A stretch of 64,000 bases of DNA from Synechococcus sp. 8F6 (GTDB lineage: Bacteria; Cyanobacteriota; Cyanobacteriia; PCC-6307; Cyanobiaceae): the NCBI RefSeq assembly GCF_002252665.1, contig NZ_NQKZ01000001.1:186001-250000 (forward strand), in the 5' to 3' direction. This document shows, piece after piece, positions 20,025 through 29,135 of this stretch (the first letter of the stretch is position 1; each line of letters starts with the position of its first letter). The translations under genes and the position numbers were made by a program. The notes under the pieces are model-generated. The model was given only the letters and a program-made list of their open reading frames with translations. It was not told the DNA's origin and did not search any database.

Positions 20025-21050
20025 GTGGTTGTCGCTACTGCCATCGCCACCGCCGCCATCCCCGCCTCGCCGGCTCGCTCGATGCCCCAGGCCGATGGCG
20101 ATCTGGTGCGCAGCTACCTGCGGGACATTGGCCGGGTGCCGCTGCTGAGTCACGAGCAGGAGATCACGCTGGGGCGCCAGGTGCAGGAGCTGGTGGCGCT
20201 GGAGGAGCTGGAGTTGGAGTTGGAGAGCCGGTTGGGCAACAAGCCGAGCCAGGCGGAACTGGCCCAGGCGGCGGGCCTCAGTGCACCGCTGCTGAAAAAG
20301 CGGTTGCAGGCGGGTCGCCGGGCCAAGGAGCGGATGGTGGCGGCCAACCTGCGGCTGGTGGTGAGCGTGGCCAAGAAGTACACGCGGCGGAACATGGAGC
20401 TGCTGGACCTGATCCAGGAGGGCACGATCGGGCTGGTGCGGGGCGTGGAGAAGTTCGACCCAACGCGGGGCTACAAGTTTTCGACCTATGCGTATTGGTG
20501 GATCCGCCAGGGGATCACGCGGGCGATTGCGGAAAAGAGCCGCACGATCCGGCTGCCGATCCACATCACCGAAACCCTCAACAAGCTCAAAAAAGGTCAG
20601 CGGGAACTGAGCCAGCTGCTGGGCCGCACCCCCACGGTGACGGAACTGGCGGAAGCGGTGGAGCTCCCCGAAGAGGAGGTGAAGGACCTGCTGTGCCGGG
20701 CCCGCCAACCGGTGAGCCTGGAGACGAAGGTGGGTGACGGCGACGACACCGAACTGCTGGACCTGCTGGCGGGTGACGCGGAACTGCCGGAGGACCGGGT
20801 GGATGGGGAGTGCCTGAAGGGCGACCTGCGGGCGCTGCTGGAGCAGCTGCCGGAGCTGCAGGGTCGGGTGCTGAAGATGCGCTACGGCATCCCCTGCGCC
20901 GACAACCCCGAGGGGGGCGAGCCGATGAGCCTCACCGGCATCGGCCGCATCCTGGGCATCAGCCGCGACCGGGTGCGCAACCTCGAGCGCGACGGCCTTG
21001 CCGGCCTGCGCCGGATCAGCGATGCCGTGGAGGCTTACGTCGCCGGTTGA
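20025..21050 (+). CDS. Sigma-70 family RNA polymerase sigma factor (group 2)
   Basis: The 341-residue protein lacks region 1.1 but has region 1.2 ([21 protein letters not shown]), region 2 ([75 protein letters not shown]), region 3, and region 4.2 ([21 protein letters not shown]). This is the non-essential, RpoD-like group 2 of cyanobacteria used for stress or circadian transcription; which member (SigB-E type) I cannot tell. The start is GTG 20025; an internal ATG ([13 protein letters not shown]) is a credible alternative. Confidence 0.9.
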   Translation: MVVATAIATAAIPASPARSMPQADGDLVRSYLRDIGRVPLLSHEQEITLGRQVQELVALEELELELESRLGNKPSQAELAQAAGLSAPLLKKRLQAGRRAKERMVAANLRLVVSVAKKYTRRNMELLDLIQEGTIGLVRGVEKFDPTRGYKFSTYAYWWIRQGITRAIAEKSRTIRLPIHITETLNKLKKGQRELSQLLGRTPTVTELAEAVELPEEEVKDLLCRARQPVSLETKVGDGDDTELLDLLAGDAELPEDRVDGECLKGDLRALLEQLPELQGRVLKMRYGIPCADNPEGGEPMSLTGIGRILGISRDRVRNLERDGLAGLRRISDAVEAYVAG

Positions 21051-21136
21051 TCTAGGCGCGGCGCTTGATCCGTCAGGCTTCACCAGGCTTGTGCGTTCAC
21101 GGCCATCCGGGCGATGCTGAGGGCAGAGGTGCCCCG

Positions 21137-21502
21137 ATGACTCCAGCCACCACGGCCGCGACCGCTCGCGATCCCGCCGCCATCGGGGAGGAGCAGTTGC
21201 GCGACATGGCCGCTGAGATTCGTGCCGAGATTCCTGGAGCGGAGGTGCGTCTGTTTGGCTCCCGGGCCCGTGGCGAGGCGAGGCCCGACTCCGATATTGA
21301 TCTGTTGATCACTGTGCCGGATGCCTGGCTGGCTGAACACGATCGCTGGGCCGTGCTGAATCGCCTGCGTTGGCGACTCAGCAGTGCTGATTGGCCAGTG
21401 GATCTGTTGCTGTTTTCCCAGAGTCAGGCGAGGCAACGCCTCCCTCTCACCAGCAGCGTGGTGCGCCAAGCCTATGAAGAGGGCTTGTGCCTGGATGGCT
21501 GA
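21137..21502 (+). CDS. MNT-type minimal nucleotidyltransferase
   Basis: A 121-residue nucleotidyltransferase with the full signature: G41-S42 in RLFGSRARGE, then D53 and D55 in DSDIDLL (GS-X10-DxD), and a third acidic residue near D89 (PVDLLLF). MNT proteins paired with HEPN proteins can modify the partner by adding AMP and so act as antitoxins. ATG at 21137 was preferred over an upstream in-frame start. It overlaps the HEPN gene by 8 bp. The Arg/Gln content and somewhat lower GC bias suggest accessory origin, but I did not measure it. Confidence 0.87.
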   Translation: MTPATTAATARDPAAIGEEQLRDMAAEIRAEIPGAEVRLFGSRARGEARPDSDIDLLITVPDAWLAEHDRWAVLNRLRWRLSSADWPVDLLLFSQSQARQRLPLTSSVVRQAYEEGLCLDG

Positions 21503-21878
21503 GGCCGATGCGCGATCGATGCTCACGCTTGCGCGGCGCGACCTGAAGGCCGCTCAGGCGCTGCAGGATGCCTCCATCAGCGAGGCCAGCTGGGGATTTC
21601 AAGTTCAACAAGTGGTGGAAAAGGCGCTCAAGGCCTGGCTCTATCAGCTGGGTGATGCCCCTCCGTTCACTCACGATTTGGTGGTTCTGTTCAAACGGCT
21701 GCTGCGAGCTGACGCGGAGGTGGAGACCCATCGGGATCTCGCTCAGTTCACGGATTTCGCGGTGCAGTTTCGCTATGACGCGGACCTCGAGCCCATGGAT
21801 CTCGATCGCTCCCACTGGCTTCAGCGGGCTGAGGCCTTGGTGGAGCACGTTGAAGGGCTTGTCGGTCGCAGTGCCTGA
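21495..21878 (+). CDS. HEPN-domain protein paired with MNT
   Basis: A 127-residue helical HEPN protein (LTLARRDLKAAQALQD, WGFQVQQVVEKALKAWLY, FTHDLVVLFKRL, FAVQFRYDADLE). Partner of the MNT gene, whose end it overlaps by 8 bp, and in turn overlapped by mutY by 8 bp. HEPN RNase toxins carry an R-X4-6-H motif; I find none here, the region that should hold it reading FRYDADLEPMDLDRSHW. It therefore resembles the non-nuclease HEPN (PF05168) branch, and its activity is unknown. Confidence 0.82.
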   Translation: MAEADARSMLTLARRDLKAAQALQDASISEASWGFQVQQVVEKALKAWLYQLGDAPPFTHDLVVLFKRLLRADAEVETHRDLAQFTDFAVQFRYDADLEPMDLDRSHWLQRAEALVEHVEGLVGRSA

Positions 21879-22965
21879 GGTTGCCGCACTGCGCAAACGG
21901 TTGCTGAGCTGGTGGGAGGCGCACGGCCGCCACACCATCCCCTGGAAGCTGCGCGCCGATGGCCATCCGCCGGTGCCGGGCGAGGCGCTGGATCCCTACG
22001 GCGTGTGGGTGGCGGAGGTGATGCCGCAGCAAACCCAGCTGCAGGTGGCGCTGCCCTACTGGCGGCGCTGGATGGAGCGCTTCCCCAGCCTGGAGGCCCT
22101 GGCGGCCGCTGAGGAGCACGACGTGCTGCTGCTCTGGCAGAGCCTGGGCTACTACGTGCGGGCCCGGCGGCTGCAGCAGGGGGCGCGCTTGTTGCAGGGC
22201 CACCCCTGGCCCCGCACGCTCGAGGGCTGGCTGGCCCTGCCGGGCATCGGCCGCAGCACCGCCGGCAGCATCCTCTCCTCGGCGTTTGATCTGCCCTTTG
22301 CGATCCTCGACGGCAACGTCAAGCGGGTGCTGGCGCGCTTGATCGCGAGCCCCCGGCCACCGGCGCGGGAGCTCAACGGGCTGTGGCAACTGAGTGAGCT
22401 GCTGCTCGACCCGCAGCGGCCCCGAGCGTTCAACCAGGCTCTGATGGACCTGGGCGCCACCGTTTGCACGCCCCGCAACCCCAGCTGCGGCGTGTGTTCA
22501 TGGCAGGCGCATTGCGCTGCCTACGCTGCCGGCGACTCTGCCGCCTACCCGGTGAAAGAAGCGCCCCGCGAGCTGCCGTTTCAGGTGATCGGCGTGGGGG
22601 TGGTGCGCAATGCGGCTGGTGAGGTGCTGATCGACCAGCGGCTCAACGAGGGCCTGCTGGGCGGGCTGTGGGAGTTTCCGGGCGGCAAGCAGGAGCCCGG
22701 CGAGGCGATCGCGGCCACCATCGCCCGCGAGCTGCGCGAGGAGTTGGCGATCGAGGTGGCAGTGGGCGAGGAGCTGATCACGGTCGAGCACGCCTACAGC
22801 CACAAGAAGCTGCGCTTCGTGGTGCACCTGTGCACCTGGCTGAGCGGCGAGCCCCAGCCGCTGGCGTCCCAGCAGGTGCGCTGGGTGCGGCCCGAGCAGC
22901 TGGGCGACTTTCCCTTTCCCGCCGCCAACGCCCGCATCATTGCGGCGCTACTGGAGCGCCTCTAA
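21871..22965 (+). CDS. mutY: A/G-specific adenine glycosylase MutY
   Basis: Removes adenine mispaired with 8-oxoguanine. The 364-residue protein has the HhH-GPD glycosylase fold (EVMPQQTQLQVALPYW, LPGIGRSTAGSI, the catalytic Asp in AILDGNVKRVL). A complete [4Fe-4S] set C-X6-C-X2-C-X5-C lies in CTPRNPSCGVCSWQAHC, and a C-terminal NUDIX-like domain (LLGGLWEFPGGKQEPGE) recognises 8-oxoG. The only start matching the protein is GTG at 21871 (MPEVAALRKRLL), inside the 3' end of the HEPN gene. The coupling to an MNT-HEPN pair is unusual. Confidence 0.93.
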   Translation: MPEVAALRKRLLSWWEAHGRHTIPWKLRADGHPPVPGEALDPYGVWVAEVMPQQTQLQVALPYWRRWMERFPSLEALAAAEEHDVLLLWQSLGYYVRARRLQQGARLLQGHPWPRTLEGWLALPGIGRSTAGSILSSAFDLPFAILDGNVKRVLARLIASPRPPARELNGLWQLSELLLDPQRPRAFNQALMDLGATVCTPRNPSCGVCSWQAHCAAYAAGDSAAYPVKEAPRELPFQVIGVGVVRNAAGEVLIDQRLNEGLLGGLWEFPGGKQEPGEAIAATIARELREELAIEVAVGEELITVEHAYSHKKLRFVVHLCTWLSGEPQPLASQQVRWVRPEQLGDFPFPAANARIIAALLERL

Positions 22966-22978
22966 TCGGGAGCGCATC

Positions 22979-23010
22979 CAAAAAAGAACCACACTTGTGG
23001 TCTCTTTTTT
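22979..23010. terminator. Bidirectional intrinsic terminator after mutY
   Basis: AACCACA/TGTGGT hairpin with a short loop, flanked by an A-run on the left and TCTTTTTT on the right. It can stop the mutY transcript on the plus strand and also works as a hairpin in reverse. It lies 14 bp after the mutY stop and 57 bp before the kinase gene. Confidence 0.8.
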
Positions 23011-23066
23011 AAGCCTGTTTGTCCCGCTTGTTGTCACCCTCGTTGTCTCGATCGGAGTCCCGGCCC

Positions 23067-24062
23067 ATGCCTTTGCCCCAGTCCCCCGCCGCGCCGCTGG
23101 TGCTCTGTCTGGGTGAGGCCCTGGTGGACCGGCTGGCGCCCCCCGATGGCGACCGCCTCGGCGGCGCCCCCGCCAATGTGGCCTGCGCCCTGGCCCGACT
23201 CGGCACCCCCAGCGCCTTTCTGGGGCGGCTGGGGCGCGATGCCATCGGCGAGGCGTTTCGCGAGCTGTTTGCCGCGCGCGGCGTGAACACCTCGGCCCTG
23301 CAATGGGATGCCCAGCGCCCCAGCCGCGTCGTGCTGGTGCGACGCGATGCCAGTGGTGATCGGCAGTTTGGCGGTTTTGCCGGCGCTGTGGGTGGGGCTG
23401 GCGAAGGCGGTGGCGAAGGCGCGGCGGGCTTTGCGGATCAGGCGCTCGATGTCAGCGAGTTGTCTGCCGCACTCGGGCCCCTGCTGGCGACGGCGCGCTG
23501 GTTGCTGGTGGGCACGATCCCCCTCGCCTCACCCGCCGCGGCGTCAGCCCTTCAGCTCGCCTGCCGTCAGGCCGCGGCGGCCGGCGTGGCCCTCGCCCTC
23601 GATGTGAATTGGCGCCCCACCTTCTGGGATCCGGCCGCCGACCCCGCCAGCGGCCCCACCCCCGCCCAGATCGCCGCCATCACCCCCTTGCTGAACCAGT
23701 CCGCCCTGCTCAAGTGCGCGGCCGAGGAAGCCCGTTGGCTGTTTGGCAGCGACGACCCGGCCGTGGTGTGCGCCGCCCTGCCGCAGCACCCGGATGTGGT
23801 GGTCACCGACGGTGGGGCGCCGCTGCGGTGGTGCTTCGCGGGCCGCAGCGGCGAGTTGCCCGCCTTTCGGGTGCCGGTGGTCGACACCACTGGTGCTGGT
23901 GATGCCTTCACGGCGGGCCTGTTGCACGGGCTGTTGCACAACCAGCCGGAGCCGCTGCTGCGCTTTGCCAGTGCCTGCGGGGCCCTGGTGTGCCAGGGGG
24001 CCGGCGCCATTGATCCCCAGCCCAGCGCCGACGCTGTGTGCGCTTTTCTGGCGGCAAACTAA
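23067..24062 (+). CDS. PfkB-family sugar kinase (probable fructokinase)
   Basis: A ribokinase-fold kinase of 331 residues. Family signatures: GEALVDRLAPPDG, LGGAPANVACALARLG (PfkB signature 1), RWLLVGTIPLASP, ALDVNWRPTFWD, LKCAAEEARWLFG, and DTTGAGDAFTAGLLHGLL (signature 2, with the catalytic Asp). The early GGAPANVA and DVNWRP stretches fit fructokinases best, so it probably phosphorylates fructose from sucrose breakdown; exact specificity is inferred. An Ala/Gly-rich insertion, AGAVGGAGEGGGEGAAGFAD, sits near residue 105. Start is ATG 23067; it follows a terminator. Confidence 0.85.
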   Translation: MPLPQSPAAPLVLCLGEALVDRLAPPDGDRLGGAPANVACALARLGTPSAFLGRLGRDAIGEAFRELFAARGVNTSALQWDAQRPSRVVLVRRDASGDRQFGGFAGAVGGAGEGGGEGAAGFADQALDVSELSAALGPLLATARWLLVGTIPLASPAAASALQLACRQAAAAGVALALDVNWRPTFWDPAADPASGPTPAQIAAITPLLNQSALLKCAAEEARWLFGSDDPAVVCAALPQHPDVVVTDGGAPLRWCFAGRSGELPAFRVPVVDTTGAGDAFTAGLLHGLLHNQPEPLLRFASACGALVCQGAGAIDPQPSADAVCAFLAAN

Positions 24063-24074
24063 GCCAAGACTTAG

Positions 24075-24557
24075 CTAAGCAGGCGCGAAGACAGGCTCCC
24101 CGCCCGGAGCGACCAGGCCAAGCTGGCGCCCGGCATCGGGGTTGTGGGGGTCGGCCAGGCGCAGCTGGATCCGCCAGCAGCCCGCCGGCAGCACGCTGAG
24201 CCGCTCGGGCCATTCCACCGCCAGCAGGGCGCCCAGAGCCCGGGCTTCCTCCTCTTCCTGGGCAAACAGTTCATCGGCCGCGGCGGGCAGCTCCAGCCGG
24301 TAGAGGTCGAGGTGCACCAGGCCACCACCACCACCACCATCACCTCCTCGGGGCAGTGGATAGTGCTGGGCCAGGGCGAAGGTGGGGCTGGTGATCGGTT
24401 CGGTGATGCCCAGGCCGGCGGCGAGCCCCTGCACCAGGCAGGTTTTGCCGGCGCCCAGATCGCCTTGCAGCAGCAGGGTGCTGCCGGGGCTGAGGCGGGC
24501 CGCTAGCTGCCGTCCAAAGGCGTGGGTGGCGGTGGCATCGGCGAGGAGGTGGGTCAT
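24075..24557 (-). CDS. tsaE: tRNA threonylcarbamoyladenosine synthesis ATPase TsaE
   Basis: Required with TsaB, TsaC and TsaD to make t6A37 in ANN-decoding tRNAs. The 160-residue P-loop protein has Walker [27 protein letters not shown] and VHLDLYRLE, then [10 protein letters not shown]. Between the second and third motifs is an odd insertion, [10 protein letters not shown], encoded by a run of GGT codons (CCACC triplets on the plus strand, 24322-24343). It is convergent with the kinase gene and divergent from ahcY. Confidence 0.9.
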   Translation of the reverse strand: MTHLLADATATHAFGRQLAARLSPGSTLLLQGDLGAGKTCLVQGLAAGLGITEPITSPTFALAQHYPLPRGGDGGGGGGLVHLDLYRLELPAAADELFAQEEEEARALGALLAVEWPERLSVLPAGCWRIQLRLADPHNPDAGRQLGLVAPGGEPVFAPA

Positions 24558-24696
24558 GGGGGGCGTTCACGCGGGCTCAAGACCTGCTTGTAGATTGCCC
24601 TTACAGCGAGCCCGAAGCCTCGGCGTCTCCGCAGAACTTTCCAAACCACGCCCTCCCAGCCGGGAGCGAGCTGTACCCCAAGCGAGAACACAACCC

Positions 24697-26124
<1,428 letters not shown>

Positions 26125-26134
26125 GGCAGTCCCC

Positions 26135-26201
26135 CTGAGCTGGTGTGATACGCCCGCCCGCACATGCGTGCGAACGGCGGGCTTTGATCACACCAGCTCA
26201 G
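26135..26201. repeat. Long perfect inverted repeat with nested hairpin after ahcY
   Basis: 15 bases at 26135-26149 are perfectly complementary to 26187-26201 (CTGAGCTGGTGTGAT). Inside lies a second stem GCCCGCC/GGCGGGC and a third CGCAC/GTGCG around ATGC, giving a rod of about 67 bases. There is no following T-run. It begins 11 bp after the ahcY stop. It does not match the CTGTACAG family. Confidence 0.75.
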
Positions 26202-26215
26202 GCGGATCAGGGGCC

Positions 26216-26248
26216 ATGACTGAAGGGCACCCTGCACCTGAAGACTGA
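26216..26248 (+). other. Possible 10-codon mini-ORF downstream of the ahcY hairpin
   Basis: ATG at 26216 opens MTEGHPAPED and stops at 26248. AGGGG is present only 3 bases upstream of the ATG, too close for a good ribosome binding site. It sits between the long hairpin and the terminator. I report it only because the small transcript region is otherwise unexplained. Confidence 0.2.
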
Positions 26249-26253
26249 TTCGT

Positions 26254-26286
26254 AGCCCTCGCTGGAGTTCCGGCGGGGGCTTTTGG
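26254..26286 (+). terminator. Intrinsic terminator after ahcY
   Basis: AGCCCTCGC pairs with GCGGGGGCT (one G-T wobble) around a 10-base loop, followed by TTTT. It is placed to end the ahcY transcript 130 bp after its stop codon. Confidence 0.75.
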
Positions 26287-26323
26287 TTGGCTTGGGGGCC
26301 TCAGGTGCCCCCGAGGCGCCTGA

Positions 26324-26695
26324 TCAGAAGGGCACTTCCTCTTCGCTGGGGGCGCCGCCACCCATGCCGGCTTCGGCGTCGCGCTTGGAGCCGAGGAGCT
26401 CGAGCCGGTCGACCCGGATCACGGGTTTGGTGCGCTCCTCGCCGCTGGCCCGGTCGGTCCAGCGGTCGAGCTTGAAGCTGCCGATGATGCCCACCAGGGC
26501 TCCCTTGCGGACGTAGTCAGCCGCCACCTGGGCTTGTTTGCCCCAGATTTCCAGGTTGAACCAGTCGGGTTCGTCGTCGCGACTGCGGCGATTGACGGCG
26601 AGGGTGAGGTTGGCCACCACACTCCCCGATTCGAAATAACGGACTTCTGGGTCGCGGCCGGCCCGGCCGACGAGGGTGATGGAATTCACGCCCAT
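26324..26695 (-). CDS. ssb: Single-stranded DNA-binding protein
   Basis: A 123-residue OB-fold protein starting MGVNSITLVGRAGRDPEVRY, with FESGSVVANLTLAVNRRSRDDEPDWFNLEIWGK and YVRKGALVGIIGSFKLDRW, then VIRVDRLELLG. The C-terminal tip EEEVPF resembles the acidic SSB tail (DDDIPF type) that recruits partner proteins. ATG 26695 was chosen; an upstream ATG at 26767 adds residues unlike the family. A GGGGGC/GCCCCC hairpin (26294-26312) lies just beyond its stop, without a clear T-run. Confidence 0.93.
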   Translation of the reverse strand: MGVNSITLVGRAGRDPEVRYFESGSVVANLTLAVNRRSRDDEPDWFNLEIWGKQAQVAADYVRKGALVGIIGSFKLDRWTDRASGEERTKPVIRVDRLELLGSKRDAEAGMGGGAPSEEEVPF

Positions 26696-26823
26696 GGTGA
26701 TGTCTCCTGTTGCTGATGGATCAATGATGCGGCACCCGGTTGGGCTGCCACCTTTCATCAGTTCCACCGTTCAAGCCGTCTGTAACACCCTCGTATGATT
26801 CGGCTCTTGCAGGCCGGGCGTCC

Positions 26824-27870
26824 GTGTTTTTTCGTCGTTTCCAGTTTTCGCGGGATATCGGGATCGATCTGGGCACCGCCAACACGCTGATTTTCGTGTC
26901 GGGCAAGGGCATCGTGCTGCAGGAGCCCTCCGTGGTGGCGATGGATCTCGAGAGGGGTGTGCCCCTTGCCGTGGGCGATGAGGCCAAGATGATGCTGGGC
27001 CGCACCCCCGGCAACATCCGCGCCGTGCGGCCGCTGCGCGATGGGGTAATCGCCGATTTCGACGCGGCAGAGCAGATGATCAAGACCTTCATCCAGAAGG
27101 CCAATGAGGGCCGCGGCATCGTCGCCCCGCGGCTGGTGATCGGCATTCCCAGCGGCGTCACCGGCGTCGAGCGCCGCGCCGTGCGCGAAGCCGGTCTGGC
27201 CGGGGCCCGCGAAGTGCACCTGATTGATGAGCCCGTGGCGGCGGCCATCGGCGCTGGCCTGCCCGTCACCGAGCCGGTGGGCACCATGATCGTCGACATC
27301 GGCGGCGGCACCACGGAAGTGGCGGTGTTGAGCCTGGGGGGCACCGTGATCAGTGAGTCGGTGCGGGTGGCTGGCGATGAGCTCAGCGACGCCATCGGCG
27401 TGTATCTGAAGAAGGTGCACAACCTGGTGGTGGGCGAGCGCACCGCTGAGGACATCAAGATCCGCATCGGCTCCGCCTTCCCCGACGACACCCACGACAA
27501 CACCTCGATGGACGTGCGCGGTCTGCACCTGCTTTCCGGCCTGCCCCGCACCATCAACGTGCGCGCCGGCGACATCCGCGAGGCCATGGCCGAACCCCTC
27601 AACGTGATCGTCGAGGCGGTGAAGCGCACCCTCGAGCGCACCCCGCCCGAGCTGGCGGCCGACATCGTTGACCGCGGCATCATGCTGGCCGGCGGCGGTG
27701 CCCAGGTGCGCGGCATCACCGACCTGATCAGCCACGAAACCGGCATCCTCACCCACGTGGCCGAGGATCCCCTGCTCTGTGTGGTGAACGGTTGCGGCAT
27801 GGTGCTGGAGGACTACAAGCGTCTGCAGCGCGTGCTCGACACCCCTGACTTCGCACGTCAGATCGCCTGA
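26824..27870 (+). CDS. mreB: Rod shape-determining protein MreB
   Basis: Actin-like filament protein that guides side-wall peptidoglycan synthesis. The 348-residue protein starts at GTG 26824 (MFFRRFQFSRDIGIDLGTANTLIF) and has phosphate loop 1 (DIGIDLGTAN), GIPSGVTGVERRAV, phosphate loop 2 (TMIVDIGGGTTEVAVLSLGG) and the ADIVDRGIMLAGGGAQVRG segment. It is divergent from ssb and heads an mreBCD operon (mreC 5 bp later). Confidence 0.95.
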   Translation: MFFRRFQFSRDIGIDLGTANTLIFVSGKGIVLQEPSVVAMDLERGVPLAVGDEAKMMLGRTPGNIRAVRPLRDGVIADFDAAEQMIKTFIQKANEGRGIVAPRLVIGIPSGVTGVERRAVREAGLAGAREVHLIDEPVAAAIGAGLPVTEPVGTMIVDIGGGTTEVAVLSLGGTVISESVRVAGDELSDAIGVYLKKVHNLVVGERTAEDIKIRIGSAFPDDTHDNTSMDVRGLHLLSGLPRTINVRAGDIREAMAEPLNVIVEAVKRTLERTPPELAADIVDRGIMLAGGGAQVRGITDLISHETGILTHVAEDPLLCVVNGCGMVLEDYKRLQRVLDTPDFARQIA

Positions 27871-27875
27871 GCCCG

Positions 27876-28616
27876 ATGCAGGCCGGCCGCAGGCTTCGCC
27901 TCCCCGCCCTGCGGGTGATCCTTCAGGCCTGGCCCTGGGCCCTGCTGCTGCTGGCCCTGGTGGCGGTGCGGCTCAGCAAGGGGGCGGGTGTCAGCGATGT
28001 CTACGCCCTGCTCAGCCGGCCCTTCTGGCCCGGCAGCGCCCAGGGTGAGTGGATCCGCAGCGCCCAGAGCCTCAGCGACCAAACCCGGCTGCGCCAGCTG
28101 GACGCTGACAACCGCCGGCTGCGGGAGCTGTTGGAGTTGCAGGGCCGGGGCGGCCGGGAGGTGTCGGCGCCGGTGATCTCGCGGCAGGCCGGGGGCTGGT
28201 GGCAGCAACTGGTGATCGGCCGCGGCGAGCTGCAAGGCCTCCGGCCCGGCTTGCCGGTGACGGCGCCCGGGGGGCTGATCGGCCGGATCGCCAGCGTCAC
28301 CCCCACCACCGCCACCGTTGCCCTGCTCACCGATCCCGGCAGCCGCGTGGGCGTGTGGGTGGGCCGCACCCAGCGCCATGGCCTACTCACTGGGATCGGC
28401 ACCAGCCGGCCCGTGCTGCGCTTTCTGGAGAAGGATCCTGGCGTGCGAGCCGGCGATGTGGTGGCAACGTCGCCGGCCAGCACCCTGGTGCCGCCCCACC
28501 TCACCGTGGGGGTGATCCAGTCGGTTGACGACCGCGCCGTGCCAGCCACTGAGGCCGTGGTGCAGCTCAGTGCCCCGGTGGATGCGGTCGATTGGGTGCA
28601 GGTGCGGCTGCCGTGA
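27876..28616 (+). CDS. mreC: Rod shape-determining protein MreC
   Basis: Membrane-anchored periplasmic scaffold of the elongasome, 246 residues. There is one N-terminal transmembrane helix (VILQAWPWALLLLALVAVRL), a coiled-coil stretch (RQLDADNRRLRELLELQGRG), then the beta-domain with GLRPGLPVTAPGGLIGRIASV, TDPGSRVGVWVGR and DPGVRAGDVVATSP. It starts 5 bp after mreB and overlaps mreD as GTGA. Confidence 0.92.
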   Translation: MQAGRRLRLPALRVILQAWPWALLLLALVAVRLSKGAGVSDVYALLSRPFWPGSAQGEWIRSAQSLSDQTRLRQLDADNRRLRELLELQGRGGREVSAPVISRQAGGWWQQLVIGRGELQGLRPGLPVTAPGGLIGRIASVTPTTATVALLTDPGSRVGVWVGRTQRHGLLTGIGTSRPVLRFLEKDPGVRAGDVVATSPASTLVPPHLTVGVIQSVDDRAVPATEAVVQLSAPVDAVDWVQVRLP

Positions 28617-29131
28617 GTCGTCTGGCCCGTCACGGCTGGTGTGTGGCCACGGCCCTGCTGGTGCCGTGGCTGGTGCTGGCCGCCCCGGCGCCGTTGACGC
28701 TGGCGGGGGTGCCGCCGGCCTGGCCGGTGCTGTGGTTGCTGCCCTGGGCGCTGGTGGATGGTCCGCTCTCCGGGGCCCTGGCCGGCGTGGGGCTCGGTTT
28801 GGTGCTGGACGGGCTCCAGCTCGGCCCGATCACCCAGATTCCGGCCCTGGGCTTGCTCGGCTGGTGGTGGGGCCGGCTGGGCCGCCAGGGCCCGCCGATC
28901 GAGCGCAGTTTCAACCTGGGGCTGCTGGCCCTGTTGGGCACGGCCCTGCTGGGGGGCAGCCTGATCCTGCAACGCCTGTTGCTGGGGTCGTGGGTGCCAG
29001 GGGAGGGGCCGCCTTCGCCAGCCCTGCACACCTGGCTCGCCCAGACCTTGCTCACGGCACTGCTGGCGCCGCTGCTGTGTTCCCTGCAGCTGCTGCTGTG
29101 GCGTCAGCAGGCCCAGGGCGGGCGAAGCTGA
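28613..29131 (+). CDS. mreD: Rod shape-determining protein MreD
   Basis: A 172-residue, very hydrophobic protein with about five predicted transmembrane segments and the typical central FDGLQLG-like stretch (LVLDGLQLGPITQIPAL). MreD is the membrane member of the MreBCD elongation complex. GTG at 28613 overlaps the mreC stop (GTGA), indicating translational coupling. Identification rests on position and topology, because MreD sequences are weakly conserved. Confidence 0.85.
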   Translation: MSRLARHGWCVATALLVPWLVLAAPAPLTLAGVPPAWPVLWLLPWALVDGPLSGALAGVGLGLVLDGLQLGPITQIPALGLLGWWWGRLGRQGPPIERSFNLGLLALLGTALLGGSLILQRLLLGSWVPGEGPPSPALHTWLAQTLLTALLAPLLCSLQLLLWRQQAQGGRS

Positions 29132-29135
29132 GCCG

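Noticed and set aside
24558-24696. SAH riboswitch upstream of ahcY
   Set aside because: The leader lacks the conserved SAH-aptamer sequences I would expect; I see only a GC-rich stretch.
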